Assembly: GCA_014218235.1 (NCBI GenBank)
Contig: CM024760.1
Coordinates: forward strand, 10,954,049-11,018,048
DNA: 64,000 nucleotides
Source of the DNA: Colocasia esculenta
Taxonomy: Eukaryota > Streptophyta > Magnoliopsida > Alismatales > Araceae
Direction of reading: 5' to 3'
Positions 10,393 through 22,193 of this stretch are shown here, piece after piece (the stretch's first letter is position 1; every line of letters begins with the position of its first letter). A program made the translations under genes and the position numbers. The notes beneath the pieces were generated by a model. The model searched no databases, was not told the origin of the DNA, and saw only the letters and a program-made list of their open reading frames with translations.

Positions 10393-12035
10393 CAAGTAGA
10401 AGGAAGCTGAGCAAGGGCGAGGTGAACTTGAGGCTTGGAAACGGCACAAGTGTTGGTGCACACACTGTGGGGACAGTGAAGCTCAAGTTACCCTCATGAG
10501 ATTTACTTTTATTAGATGATTGCTATTTTGTGCCTAACATCATTAAGAACATTATTTCTGTTTCTTGTTTAGACAGAGTTGGATACAAGTTTACCATTGA
10601 GAACAATAGTTGTTCAGTTTATTTGAGAAATAAACTAGTTGCTTTAGCAAATTTGGTGAATGGTTTGTATCTACTTGATGTTTCTTATGATAATCTCCAC
10701 GTTGATGTTTCTCCTAAGAGAAATAAGAATAGTGTGAATACTGCCTACTTGTGTCATTGTAGGCTTGGTCACATTGGTGAGAACATGCTTCAAAAGTTGC
10801 ATAAGAATGGATACTTGGATCCATTTGATTATGAATCATATGCAACTTGCGAATCCTGTTTAATGGGTAAGTTGACCAAATCTCCATTTAGTGGACATGG
10901 AGATAGGGCCAAGGACATATTGGAACTAATACATTCGGATGTATGTGGTCCAATGTCTACCCAAGCCAAGGGTGGCTACTCATACTTCATTACATTCACG
11001 GATGACTACTCAAGGTTCGGATTTGTTTACTTAATGAAGTACAAATCTGAAGCCTTTGGGAAATTCCAAGAATTTAAGAATGAAGTTGAGAAGCAAACTG
11101 GAAAGAGTATTAAGATCCTACGGTCAGACCGAGGAGGTGAATACTTAAGTACAGAGTTCACACAATTCTTAAAGGACAATGGTATCCTTTCTCAATGGAC
11201 TCCTCCCTATACACCACAGATGAATGGTGTATCAGAAAGGAGAAATCGTACCTTGTTGGACATGGTGCGATCCATGATGAGCCGTTCACAGTTACCAGTT
11301 TCCTTATGGGGATATGCACTAGAGTCAGCTGCATATCTATTGAACAAGGTTCCCAGTAAATCTGTGTCTTCTACTCCATATGAGATATGGAAGGGTAGAA
11401 AGCCTGATTTTAAACATGTTAAAATCTGGGGCTGTCCTGCCCACGTGAGGAGACATGACCCAGATAAACTGGAATCTAGAACCGATAAGTGCAGATTTGT
11501 TGGATACCCAAAAGAAACGTTTGGGTACTACTTTTACCATCCTGGTGAACAAAGAGTGTTTGTTGCCAGGAGAGCTGTCTTCTTGGAAGAGGAATACCTT
11601 TCCCAAGAGGATAGTGGGAGTAAAATAGATCTAGAAGAGGTTCTAGATCCACAAATTGTGCAAAGTCCACTGGGTGAGACATCGGTTCCGGAACCTGTTC
11701 AGGATTATACACACATTCAGCGTAGGTCTGGTAGAGTACCTAGACAGCCTGAAAGATATGTTGGACATATCAGTGAAGGCATGTCTTTTGATGAGGATAG
11801 TGATCCAAAGACCTACCAAGAGGCTGTTGATTGTCCTCAGTCAGGAAAATGGCGAGATGCCATGAATTCTGAGATGCAGTCCATGTACACCAACCAAGTT
11901 TGGAACTTGGTAGACTTGCCCGAAGGTATTGTACCTATTGGGTGCAAGTGGATCTTTAAGAGAAAGATCGGTGCAGATGGACAGATCGACACTTATAAGG
12001 CAAGGTTGGTGGCAAAGGGGTATCGTCAAAGGTAA
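10345..12035 (+). pseudogene. copia protease and integrase, start of RT
   Basis: The protease motif LDTGCASHIC lies at about 10351, in the frame of the downstream pol. A TGA at 10497-10499 interrupts it. The long frame then gives the integrase: zinc-binding region with HxxxH and CxxC (CRLGHIG ... CESC), the catalytic core (HSDVCGPM, TDDYSRFGFVYLM, RSDRGGEYLS, NGVSERRNRTLLDM), and the GKF-like C-terminal part (GCPAHVRR, KCRFVGYP). It ends in the start of the RT (WRDAMNSEMQSM, GCKWIFKRKIGADG, YKARLVAKGY). A TAA at 12033-12035 stops it; the same frame resumes at once. Confidence 0.92.
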
Positions 12036-13379
12036 GGAATTGACTATGACGAAACTTTCTCACCAGTTGCCATGATAAAGTCGATCAGAATTCTTCTTGC
12101 CATTGCTGCATACTTTGATTACGAGATCTGGCAGATGGATGTAAAAACCACTTTCCTTAATGGAAACATTGAGGAGGAAGTGTATATGATACAACCTGAG
12201 GGTTTTACATCCAAAGAGTGTCCAGATAAAGTATGCAAGCTTCAAAGATCCATCTATGGATTGAAGCAAGCTTCTCGTAGTTGGAACATAAGATTTGATG
12301 AGGCTATCAAATCTTATGACTTCATTAAGAATGAAGATGAACCATGTGTGTATAAGAAAATCAGTGGGAGTGCTATCACTTTTCTCATACTTTACGTTGA
12401 TGACATCTTACTCATTGGGAATGATGTAGGGATGCTATCATCAGTAAAGGTTTGGTTGTCAAAGAACTTCTCCATGAAGGATTTGGGAGAAGCATCCTAC
12501 GTATTGGGAATACGTATCTATAGAGATAGATCTAAGAGGATGCTTGGCTTGACCCAATCCATGTACATAGATACCATTGTCAAAAGGTTTGGCATGGAAA
12601 ATTCCAAGAAAGGTCTCATACCTATGAGACATGGGATTACTCTCTCTAAGGAGCAGTCTCTTAAGACTCCTGAAGAGAGGGCAGCCATGGATAGAGTCCC
12701 CTATGCCTCGGCTATAGGGTCTATCATGTATGCCATGATATGTACAAGGCCTGATGTGGCATTTGCTTTAAGTGTTACGAGCAGATATCAGGCAAATCCA
12801 GGTGAAACACACTGGATGGCTGTGAAATGTATCCTTAAGTACTTGAGAAGGACTAAGGATATATTTCTGGTCTATGGAGGAGGGGACTTGAAACTCCGGG
12901 CATATACTGACTCGAGTTTTCAGTTGGATCCAGATGATATCAAGTCTACATCTGGATTTGTGTTCACTTTGAACGGGGGTGCAGTGAGCTGGAAGAGTTC
13001 CAAGCAAGAAACCACTGCAGACTCGACGACAGAAACTGAGTACATTGTTGCAGCTGAAGCCGCCAAGGAGGCAGTGTGGATGAAGAAGTTCATCACCGAC
13101 CTTGGTGTGGTGCCAGGTGACTCTGATCCAATCCCATTGCTGTGCGACAACAATGGGGCCATTGCGCAAGCGAAAGAGCCACGGTCTCATCAGAAGTCGA
13201 AGCACATTCTGAGGCGATTTCACCTGATCAGGGAGATAATCACTAGAGGAGATGTACTGGTGGAAAGAGTTCCTTCAGTCGACAACATTGCAGATCCATT
13301 GACGAAGCCTCTGTCTCAAATTGTGTTTGAGCGCCACCTAGAGTCTATGGGTTTAAGACATAAAGGTGATTGGCTTTAG
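12036..13379 (+). pseudogene. copia reverse transcriptase and RNase H
   Basis: It continues the integrase frame after a single TAA. RT motifs are DYDETFSPVA, QMDVKTTFLNG, YGLKQASRSW and the catalytic YVDDILLIG (about 12392). The RNase H part has AYTDSSF, SGFVFTLNGGAVSWKSSKQ, STTETEYIVAAEAAKEAVW and LLCDNNGAI. The ORF ends at 13379, just before the polypurine tract, as in normal copia elements. RT copies the genomic RNA and RNase H removes it. The domain itself looks complete, so only the upstream stops and shifts disable it. Confidence 0.92.
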
Positions 13380-13382
13380 TCC

Positions 13383-13393
13383 AAGTGGGAGAT
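13383..13393 (+). promoter_or_regulatory. copia polypurine tract
   Basis: AAGTGGGAGAT directly precedes the 3' LTR start TGTTAG. It primes plus-strand DNA synthesis and is a standard plant copia signature. Confidence 0.85.
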
Positions 13394-13590
13394 TGTTAGT
13401 TATGGATGTCCTCAAGCCAATGATAACTTGTGCAATCTTGTTCTTTGATAATAATAATAAGGCTTTTATATTCATTCTGTGTAATTCGTTTAACGTTTCA
13501 TTATGAAGTCCATGAATATGCGCAATGGATATTAATTATGATGAGATCATAACAATGAGATTAATGTCCTTTAAACGTATATTTTTAATT
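13394..13590 (+). repeat. copia 3' LTR, first 197 bp only
   Basis: It matches 5833-6029 with about two differences. After CGTATATTTTTAATTG the sequence changes to unrelated DNA, so about 1.3 kb of LTR is missing. Confidence 0.9.
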
Positions 13591-14580
13591 GGAGCTCGGC
13601 AACGTCGACAAGTTTCCTCCCACACTTAGCAAGTAGGTTGAGGCAGCATACCATCTCATGCTTGAGGCCACTCTAGCCCAATACACGCCCCAACTACTCC
13701 TAATGTCCAAGGTGGCATGGCACTGAGTGTGGCTGTGGGGGATCCCGACTCATGCTCAAAAGGGATTGATAGTGGATGAGGCAAATAAGGAGAAAGAAGG
13801 CAAGTCAACTATAGACTATGACACTCACACATAGGAGCACCTTGAGTTTTCACTCCCTCTATTATGTTATCCCCATTCTAGCTAGTTCTCTGACTTGTGC
13901 GTCAGAATATTTTCCTCAGAGATCACTTTCGAGACCCCCTAACTACTTCATATTGCCTACAAGTGTGGCAACATTTCCTTCATCAACAAATTTAGGAGTG
14001 ACACGGGGGAACTCCCACAGCTCAACTAGAGTCTCAGGCTCGGTCGACATCTCAACGTCGTCCAAAGTCAACGACAACTTCTCGGATAAGGATGAGGTTG
14101 GCCCATCTCAACCGGATTCAACGTGAAGTGCATGATAACGACCGCGATATTCCAAAGATCGTGGCTCACGTGATGGCCCAAAAACTACTGACGTAATGGT
14201 CATGGATCGTGCGCTAAGTAACTGCTGTCATAAAGGCCACAATCTGCATGATCTGACATGACAGATACGACGACGAGATGGCGACGGTTATGACGACATG
14301 AGACGGCATTCGTAGGGTCATCTGACGGTTCTGATGGGCAGCCTACCACTATAAGAAGTGAGACACTTAACACTCATAGGTACACGAGAATTCGACTTTT
14401 GACCGACCTACATCTCGTCCTCACACTGACTTGCACGTCAAAATGTTTGCCCACCGAGACCCTTTGGTGGACTTGCAGGTTAGGAGCTCGAGGTTAGTTG
14501 ATCACATCAGCTACGTGAATTCTTTTGGTCACCTTGACTCAGGCCGACATCAGTTGAGTAAACCGCAACAAGGAATATGT
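13591..14580 (+). repeat. Degenerate Tat-type gypsy LTR remnants
   Basis: Two segments resemble the 3' half of Tat-type LTRs: about 13810-13930 (CTCACACATAGGAGCAC ... TGACTTGTGCGTCAGAAT) and about 14365-14460 (CACTCATAGGTACACGAG ... TGACTTGCACGTCAAAAT). The second follows a TATA-like ACTATAAGAAG. The phrase resembles GACTTAGGCATCGGAGG in the LTRs at 50.5 kb and 24.7 kb. A 102-codon frame (13818-14126) has no recognisable domain. No complete element can be traced. Confidence 0.5.
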
Positions 14581-14925
14581 GAAGATCATTGAAACTTCAA
14601 CAACAATTTTCTGAACTCTACAATATCATTAAAATAACAGTTAAATTCCTATGTTTATATTTGTAAACGAATTAAATGAAAAGTCACACAATAATCCTTC
14701 TGGAAACTTTTAAATGCAAACAGTCTAACGTGTGCTGAAAAAGGTGACGCGTGTGTGAATACAAGATTTACCCCTCAAAAAGTTGTTTACACATGTATAG
14801 ACTTATCGTGAAGGAATTTTTACTTATTAGTTCTTATAAACTTAGTTAATTACAAATTAATTTATCATTATCATATTAGTCCCTCCAAAATTTTAAATCT
14901 TACATATTAATCCCTGAAGAGACAT
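14581..14925. other. AT-rich DNA with TTAGTCCCT-type repeat, no gene
   Basis: It contains TTTTTACTTATTAGT and TATTAGTCCCTCCAAAATTT. Similar AT-rich sequence, including TTTTACTTATTAGT, lies at 25430-25600 on the far side of the nested retroelements, so the two may be halves or copies of one MITE-like repeat. Confidence 0.45.
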
Positions 14926-15035
14926 GATTTAAGTGTACCTCTCAAGAGGTATTGTCCCCATGCTTGGGGTTTTGTCCTTTAAACGGGCCCTCTTAGGAGA
15001 AGAGGTGAGGCTCTTGCTGATAAACACACACTTGT
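14926..15035 (-). mobile_element. Tat-type remnant, piece split off by nested insertion
   Basis: Together with 24441-25428 this forms one minus-strand remnant of a Tat-type element. The Tekay element at 15036-24440 split it and duplicated CTTGT (15031-15035 and 24441-24445). The piece looks like leader sequence; no coding part remains. Confidence 0.6.
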
Positions 15036-17325
15036 TGTGACGGAACGCCTCGGTCAAGCCCGTTAAACTAATAACGTACTTGATCCGAGTCCGCCTCCCG
15101 CGAACGGGCCAAAGCCTCGCAAGGGATACCAAACCACAGTCCGTGTAAACATAAAGGAACACACCACATTTCATATATAATTTTTCACAATTTACATAGC
15201 CATATTCCATTAAAACTGTAAAGGTGTACAAAAGTCTGGGGCATACCCCGAGGTACAACAAAAGAAAGTAAACAACTACAAAACTACAAGGCTACACTGC
15301 TGAGTACTACTCCGCTGGAGGTACTGACCCTGCTCCGCTACGACGCGGCCCAGAACTGGACGTCGGACGGGAAACGTCCTCCTCGCCCTCACCTGTGGGG
15401 GTAGGGGTGAGCCTCTCTAGTCACTGGCTCAGTAGGGAACTCCCCCAAAGCCGAACAAACCACAAACCACAGGTACAAAACAGTAAACAGTACCAACAAC
15501 ATATAAAACAGCTAAGCAGGTAAGTAAAGCTGTAAAAGTACTCACCGTCTGTCGACTACGAGAAACAACTGTAGTAACTAAACGCCAAACCCAAACAGGT
15601 GTACAAGCCAAAGTAGAGACAGCCAACACGAGCCACGTAAATTGGTTCGCGACACCAGAAACTGACTCGGACAAACTAACACAGGTCCACCTCTCAGTCT
15701 CGCAGCCACGGATGAAATGTCTAGCTGCCGCTCCACGTAAAAAGGTCAAACAACTGTGGAGATCAACTAAAACACCACAACCTGCAGACCACACGGTCAC
15801 AGGCCCATGCCTGGCACCTCCAGTGACCCTGGCCTGGGCTCGCTAGAGTGAGGCACTGGTAAAGGACTAGCTGGGGTCCAGTACATCTACTGGTGTCCGT
15901 ACCCCCAACTACGAGCGTGCTACAAGTGACTAAAAACAACCACAACTGTCACTGTCCCACTGTCGTCTTTCCCTCAGCCGGACGTGCAACTCAACACAAG
16001 AGTGAGGGTGTCCAGGTCAGACGACACAGACCTCTACGGTACAACACAAGTACCGGGACAAGGCCCCGAGCTAACAGCCTGGCTCACAAAGAACCTGGGG
16101 CACCCAACTGGAGAGGTAACCACGGTAGGCGTCGTACTACTCGTCACGTACACAAAACCACGTGCACGTCACACACAAACCACGTGAAACCTCACGTAAA
16201 CCACAAGTAACCACTGGTCCACTACACGTGAACCCAACTGACTCGCGTACACAACGCGCAGTCACCGAAGTAAACAATTAACAGCATACCTTGTATGCTA
16301 AACACGTAACCAAGTGCACTCAGTGCACCTCATACGTTAACACCCACGCATTAATGATAAAACACCATAAATAGCCATTTCTGTTCATATAGAAGTAGGC
16401 GGCCACATCGATTGCCGCTTACAGGAAGTAGACGGCAAGGTCCCTGGCCGTCAACCTCCTGGCTGAAGATCTTGGCGGCAAACGATGTTGACGCCAAGTT
16501 CCCCGGCCTTAAACCCTGCAGAAACCCTAATCCGGTCCTGCGGTTTTCTAACTATTCTAACTACTGAAAAACATGCAAATGCATACCCTCTAGCATGTCA
16601 GAACCCAATGCAACCCGTTTAAACATGATTCGAACAATAAACTACTCAAACCACCCATTATCCCATATGGTGCAACTCTATCCAAACATGGATTATCATG
16701 CTGGTTCAAGTAGTTATGATGTGTTTTAATGTTTCTACGGAGCTACCAGGGTTCGTCCCCTACCTCAGAACGCGTTAGAATCTCCCGCAACTCCCCGGTT
16801 TACGCCGAGCCCTCCGCGAGCTCCCACGCGAATTGCACCACGCCGCGACGTTTCTTCACGCAATTCGGCGACGCCGCTCGTCCCACGATCGACCAGCCAC
16901 TCCTCGATACCTGTTAGAACCTTCAGAAACACCAGGGTGCGAAGCTGGGGCAAGAGGGAGAGAGGGTGAGCTGAGAGAGCTGCCCTCGGGTGAACATATA
17001 ACCTGCTGAACTGACAGGTTGGCGTCAACCCCCTTGTCGCCCACATGCACCGCCAGACTAAACGTCCACAAAAGCTGCCGCCAAGTTCAAGAAGTCAACG
17101 TCCATAAACCTGGACGCCAACAGTAAACGACCACCCCTTGGCCGCCAACTCAGACAGAACAGCAGCAGGTCCTATTCCAATTCAGGACCTACCCTGCTCT
17201 TCACCTGCTCAAGCCACGCAATCACACCATGCATTCCACACACCCAACTCACACTGGCCTCACAACGGCCGCCACAACCACAATGCACATGATCCGCATG
17301 GATCCGAAAAGCACGCGACGTTACA
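15036..17325 (-). repeat. Tekay-like 3' LTR (2290 bp)
   Basis: It is bounded by TGTGACGG and CGTTACA on the plus strand, so TGTAACG...CACA on the coding strand. It contains a cluster of six ACGT cores (16146-16230), three of them CACGTG, and repeated GGCGGCAA/TTGGCGTC words at 16397-16510 and 17020-17155. ORFs inside the LTR (for example 15429-15800) are not genes. Confidence 0.93.
16146..16230. promoter_or_regulatory. ACGT/G-box cluster in the Tekay LTR (left copy)
   Basis: ACGT cores occur at 16146, 16160, 16166, 16182, 16194 and 16226. Those at 16159, 16181 and 16225 are full CACGTG G-boxes. The same cluster occurs at about 23264-23348 in the other LTR. bZIP and bHLH factors bind such sites; whether they drive this LTR is untested. 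Confidence 0.5.
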
Positions 17326-17327
17326 TT

Positions 17328-17434
17328 ACTATCATCTAAAAAGAAAATTTCGACCTCGAAATTCATAACACAACACAAAGTCAAACGATTTAAACATACA
17401 CAACTTTACAAGCACTATCATCTAAAAAGAAAAT
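17328..17434 (-). repeat. 21-bp repeat pair at the Tekay polypurine region
   Basis: A 21-bp word beginning ACTATCATCTAAAAAG occurs at 17328-17348 and 17414-17434. The copy next to the LTR takes the place where related elements have an AGGGGGG-type polypurine tract. The preceding minus-strand GAATTTCGAGGTCGAAATTT is the usual end-of-pol signature of Del/Tekay elements. Confidence 0.7.
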
Positions 17435-17441
17435 ACCAAAC

Positions 17442-17887
17442 TTACACAAACAGATAGGGATACCCTTTAGCCATTTCAGCGGCCAATTCCCAGGTATCCT
17501 CACCACCCAACCTATTTTCCCATCTCACCTTAACCAACTCAATTTCTTTATTTCTTAGCTTCTTCATCTTTCGATCTGTGATCTGCACCGATATTCTGGC
17601 ATTGTCATATCCGGCCTCAGGTCACCACCTTGATATCTAATTATCTGAGCTGGATCTTCAATGCATTTCCTTAACATGGAGACATGGAAAATATCATGCA
17701 CATCTGCAAAATCAGCTGGCAAATCCAGTCTATAAGCTGTTTCCCCAATTCTTTCAATTACCTGGAAAGGTCCCACATACCTTGGACTCAGCTTTCCAGA
17801 TTTACCGAACCTCATAATTCCTTTACTTGGAGAAACTCTCAGAAAAACAAAATCTCCCACCTCAAACTGAAGTGGTCTCCTCCGCAC
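17442..17887 (-). pseudogene. Tekay-like integrase C-terminus and chromodomain
   Basis: The 107-codon frame starting at 17887 carries the GPY/F-like part of the integrase (FEVGDFVFLRVSPSKG, SPRYVGPFQVIERIGETAYRLDLP) and the linker VHDIFHVSMLRKCI. At about 17600 the frame shifts. The chromodomain-like end (IELVKVRWENRLGGEDTWEL ... GYPYLFV) continues in another frame to a TAA at 17442. Such domains help chromoviruses choose chromatin for insertion. A second frameshift separates this part from the integrase core. Confidence 0.88.
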
Positions 17888-17966
17888 ATCTGCATAACTT
17901 TTCTGCCTACTTTGAGCTGCTGCAATTTTTCTTTAATAAGCTTTACTACTTCAGTGGTTTGCTGAA

Positions 17967-19106
17967 TCAATTCAGGCCCACTAATTGCCTTTCTCCCACT
18001 TCATGCCAGTTCAATGGAGTTCTACATGGCCTTCCATACAAAGCTTCATACGGTGCCATCCCAAGACTGGTATGATAACTATTATTGTAGGCAAATTCAA
18101 CCATACCCAAATGATGCTCCCAACTGCCTCCCCAAACTAAGCAACAAGCCCGCAACATATCTTCAATTGTCTGAATGGTCCTCTCTGTCTGACCATCTGT
18201 CTGGGGATGATAAGCGGAGCTATATCTCAATTCAGAACCCATCACCTTTTGCAAACTTCTCCAAAAACCAGAAGTAAATCTTGGATCTCTATCCGATACA
18301 ATAGTCTTCGGAATACCATGCAGTGGAACAATTCTTTCAACATAAATATTTGCCAATCTGTCCACTGTCCAAGACATACTTACTGCCACTAATCTGCAAA
18401 CTTTGGTCAATCTGTCAACAAATACCCATATTCCATTATGCCCAGAATTTGTCCTTGGTAAACCTGCTACAAAATCCATTGCAATATCATCCCATTTCCA
18501 CTGTGGAATGGGTAACGGTTGCAACAGACCTCCCGGCTTTTGATGCTCTGCTTTAATTTGCTGACAGATAGAACATCTTGCCACAAATTCTGCTATTTCT
18601 TTCTTCATATGAGGCCACCAAAAATGCTTTCTTAAATCATGGTACATTTTTGTACTACCCGGATGAATAGTGTACCTTGATTTATGAGCCTCTTCTAGAA
18701 CACGCTGCTTCACTTCTCTTTCTGCAGGAACAAACACCCTGCCCTTAAGCCTGACCACACAATTATCGTCAATAGAGACTCCTTCCATTTTCACAATTTC
18801 AGGTAAACCTGCATCTGCTCTTTGAGCCTCAATAATCTGCCAATATAAAGACGGCTCTACAACACTAGCAGCTAGAATTGCCCGACGCTGACTGCTGGGC
18901 ACATACAAAGAATTCTCTGCTACCTCTTCATATAACTTCCATTCCTTAATCATCATTAAGTTCATATATGCCTTTCTGCTCAAGGCATCGGCCACAACAT
19001 TGGCCTTACCCGGATGGTAAGCCAAACTGAAATCATAATCTTTCAGATACTCAACCCATCTGCGCTGGCGAAGATTTAAATCTTTCTGCGAGAAGATATA
19101 CTTCAA
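17967..19106 (-). pseudogene. Tekay-like RNase H end and integrase core
   Basis: The frame begins in the RNase H/connection region (YIFSQKDLNLRQRRWVEYLK, YHPGKANVVADALSRK). It continues with the integrase zinc finger (HKSRYTIHPGSTKMYHDL and CSICQQIKAEHQ) and the catalytic core (WDDIAMDFVAGLPRT, VSDRDPRFTSGFW, HPQTDGQTERTIQTIEDMLR). The three acidic residues of the core are visible. It ends at 17967 (LNWHEVGERQLVGLN), where the family normally continues, so there is a frameshift before 17887. Confidence 0.93.
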
Positions 19107-19164
19107 GCTTTTATGATCTGTAAAAATTCAAATCTTTCGCCATACAGATAATGCCTCCACATTT

Positions 19165-22041
19165 TTAAGCAAATACAACTGCAGCCAATTCCAAATCATG
19201 AGTGGGGTAATTCTCCTCTGCTGGCTTCAATTGCCTAGATGCATAGGCTATCACTTTACCATGCTGCATAAGCACTGCTCCAAGACCTCTCCTTGAAGCA
19301 TCAGTATACAGCACAAAACCACCATTCCCTGCCGGCAATGTCAATATAGGTGCTGATGTAAGTCTTTTCTTCAATTCCATAAAACTTCTTTGACATTCAC
19401 CGGACCACACAAAAGGCACACCCTTTCTGGTCAGTTTAGTCATAGGTGCTGCAATTTTAGAAAAATCTTGAATAAAGCGCCTATAATAACCTGCTAACCC
19501 CAGAAAACTTCTAATCTCGGTTATTGACTTAGGCACTTCCCACCTCGACACAGCTTCCACTTTACTTGGGTCTACAGCTACTCCTTTAGCAGAAATAACA
19601 TGACCCAAAAACTGAATTTCCTTTAACCAAAATTCACACTTACTGAATTTAGCAAACAACTGGTTATCTCTTAACAACTGCAAAGTAAACCTCAAATGAG
19701 CTGCATGCTCCTCTTCAGATGCTGAATAAATTAAAATATCATCAATAAAGACCACAATAAATTGATCTAAATATGGATGAAATATTCTATTCATCAGATC
19801 CATAAAACCTGCAGGAGCATTAGTCAACCCAAAAGGCATTACCACAAACTCATAGTGACCATATCTGGTTCTGAACGCTGTTTTATCTATATCTTCTTCT
19901 CTGATTCTCAGCTGATGGTACCCGGACCTCAAATCAATTTTGGAAAACACTTTTGCTGATTGCAACTGATCAAATAAATCATCTATTCTTGGCAACGGGT
20001 ACTTATTCTTAATGGTCACATCATTCAACTTTCTATAATCTATACACATCCGAAAACTTCCATCTTTCTTTTTCACAAATAAAACCGGCGCTCCCCACGG
20101 GGAATGACTCGGTCTAATAAACCCTTTTTGCAACAATTCTTCTAATTGCTTTTTCAACTCCTTGAGTTCTGCTGGTGCCATCCGATATGGGGCTTTAGAG
20201 ATCGGCATAGTACCCGGCAGCAACTCAATAGTAAAATCCACCTCTCTATGTGGAGCTACACCAGGCAAATCTTCCGGAAAGACATCAGCAAATTCCCTAA
20301 CCACGGGAACTGCTTCCATTGGCTGACTGGCTTCTACCAAACTTACTGAGGCTAAATAGGCCACACACCCATCATTTATCAACTTTCTAGCTTTAATTGC
20401 AGAAATTAGAAACTTTGAGGTATAAAAAGGCATACCTTGATATTCAAACTCTGCACCATTAGGATGATAAAACCTGATCCTTTTCTTTCTGCAATCTAGC
20501 ATTGCTCCATACATCTCTAGCCAGTCCATACCCAGAATGATATCATAATCTGACAACTGCAGGGCATACAACCGACCCGGCATCTGGTTCCCTTCAATCA
20601 TAACAGGAGCTTCATCTATGTAGCTCGAAGTGAGTAAGAACTCACCTGAAGGAACCTCTACCACTAACTCACAAGACTTCTCTTCTAATGGATGAGCTAT
20701 GCAATCCAGAAATTCTTCGGAAATAAAAGAATGAGAGGCACCCGAATCAAATAAGACTCTTGCTGAATATTCATAAAGAGGTAAAATACCTTCTATCATA
20801 TTTGATGCCTCTGCCTGGGCTCGGGTGATAGCCATAACCCGGCCTCTCCCCTGCTGCTGCGGTGCTCCTCTGCCACGACCTGCCTGTGGCTGTTGAAACT
20901 GCTGAGGCTGCTGCTGCTGCTGCTGCACACCTCTGCCATACCCATACTCTCTTGCATACGGACAATTGCGGATCAAATGTCCCGGTTGATTACAATTATA
21001 ACATTGGTATCCTGGAGGAACTATAGGCTGCCTGGCTGTACTTTGCTGCGACTCCTCCACCTCAGGCCTACCACGGCCTTGCTGATACTGCGGACGACCT
21101 CCCCATCCTTTTCCTTTTCCTTTAAGTGCTTGCTTTAATTTCTGTCCCCACTTCCCAAAGCCTGATGAAGAAGGTCCTGCTGGTGCCTTGCCCTTGCTTG
21201 CACCCGCTGACTGCTGCGGTAACCGGAAACTACCAGAACCTGACTCACCTGCCTGACGAGTCCGGATAGACCTCTCTAAAATAGCTGCCCTTTGCGCTGC
21301 CTCTTCCACTGTCTTGCACATAAGGGGTACTATCGCATTCTGCAATTCCACTCTCAATCCTCTAATAAAATACTCAACCATCATGTTATTATTAGAAACA
21401 ACATAAGGTGCATAACGGCTGAGTGCCATAAATCTCATCTGATACTCTAGAACCGAAGAGTTACCTTGCTGAAGAGTCCAGAATTGCTCTCTTTTTACCT
21501 GCTGTACTTGGATCGGAAAGAATGTATCATTAAATACCTCGAGAAACTCCGACCAAGTGATAGCTTCTTCTCTTCTACCTGCAAAGGTGGTCTGCATCTT
21601 CAATCGCCACCATTCTAAAGCAAAACCTCTCAACTGATAAGCAGCCAATACAACTCTGTCTGCTTTAGGACACCGCATAGTCGCAAAAACCCTCTCAATT
21701 TCATGAATCCAGTGCTCAGCTGTATCTGGATTCGGCCCTCCTGAATAAGTAGACGGCTGCAATCTCAGAAATTTCTCCACCTGTATCACTGGTTCTTCAA
21801 CTAATTGCACTGGCGGTGGTGGTAGCACAGGTGCTACAAAAGGTACCTCCACCCTCGGCGGAACTGGAGCAACAGGTACTGCCTCTCCTTCCCCAGGTGG
21901 CACTGCAACTGGTGGTATAGGCGCCTGCTGATCCATTCTCGCTCGAATATCCGTGAGGCTCTCCCAGATTCTCTCAATCATACGCTGGGTATTTTCCTCC
22001 GGATCATCTCCTCCACCACCCCAATCTCTCCTATCAGCCAT
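19165..22041 (-). pseudogene. Tekay-like gag, protease and reverse transcriptase
   Basis: I place the start at the ATG at 22041 (MADRRDWGGG), because the open frame upstream of it is primer-site and LTR sequence. In order: gag (WWRLKMQTTFAGRREEAITW, FFPIQVQQVKREQF), a CCHC knuckle CYNCNQPGHLIRNC (20962-21003), a Gln-rich stretch, protease LFDSGASHSFIS, and RT with KKKDGSFRMCIDYRKLN, FSKIDLRSGYHQLRI, MPFGLTNAPAGFMDLMN and the catalytic FIDDILIYS. The RNase H begins (YTDASRRGLGAVLMQ). The frame breaks at 19165, and two single-base deletions between 19106 and 19170 disrupt the RNase H. In an intact copy this would be one Gag-Pol polyprotein. Confidence 0.95.
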
Positions 22042-22175
22042 TCCAGAAATTCTACATACACAAAACACCAGGCAAAAATCAAAACCACAAATTATCAAAA
22101 CCAGGGTCCCTACCAGCAGTGTATAATGACCAAATAAGGCTATGTATTCTTCTAATTCCCTTATATTAACACGGA

Positions 22176-22191
22176 CCTTGCTCTGATACCA
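22176..22191 (-). promoter_or_regulatory. Tekay-like primer-binding site
   Basis: On the coding strand the sequence is TGGTATCAGAGCAAGG, complementary to the initiator Met-tRNA, two bases after the LTR end CACA. Confidence 0.92.
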
Positions 22192-22193
22192 AC

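Larger units (their letters stand above)
5833..13590 (+). mobile_element. Ty1/copia LTR retrotransposon, 3' LTR truncated
   Basis: The 5' LTR (5833-7334) starts TGTTAG and ends AACA. It is followed by a primer site TGGTATCAGAGCCAGG, a 2.1-kb leader, gag, protease, integrase, reverse transcriptase and RNase H in copia order, a polypurine tract, and the first 197 bp of a 3' LTR. The two LTR starts differ at only about 2 of 197 positions, so the insertion is young. The coding region nevertheless has two frameshifts and two nonsense codons. The missing 1.3 kb of the 3' LTR is not found downstream, and no TSD can be checked. It resembles the Tork/Angela side of copia, but that assignment is from memory of gag and leader style only. 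Confidence 0.92.

Noticed and set aside
15429..16210. ORFs repeated at 22587-23326
   Set aside because: They are in both LTRs of the Tekay-like element; their repetition reflects the LTR pair, not a gene family.
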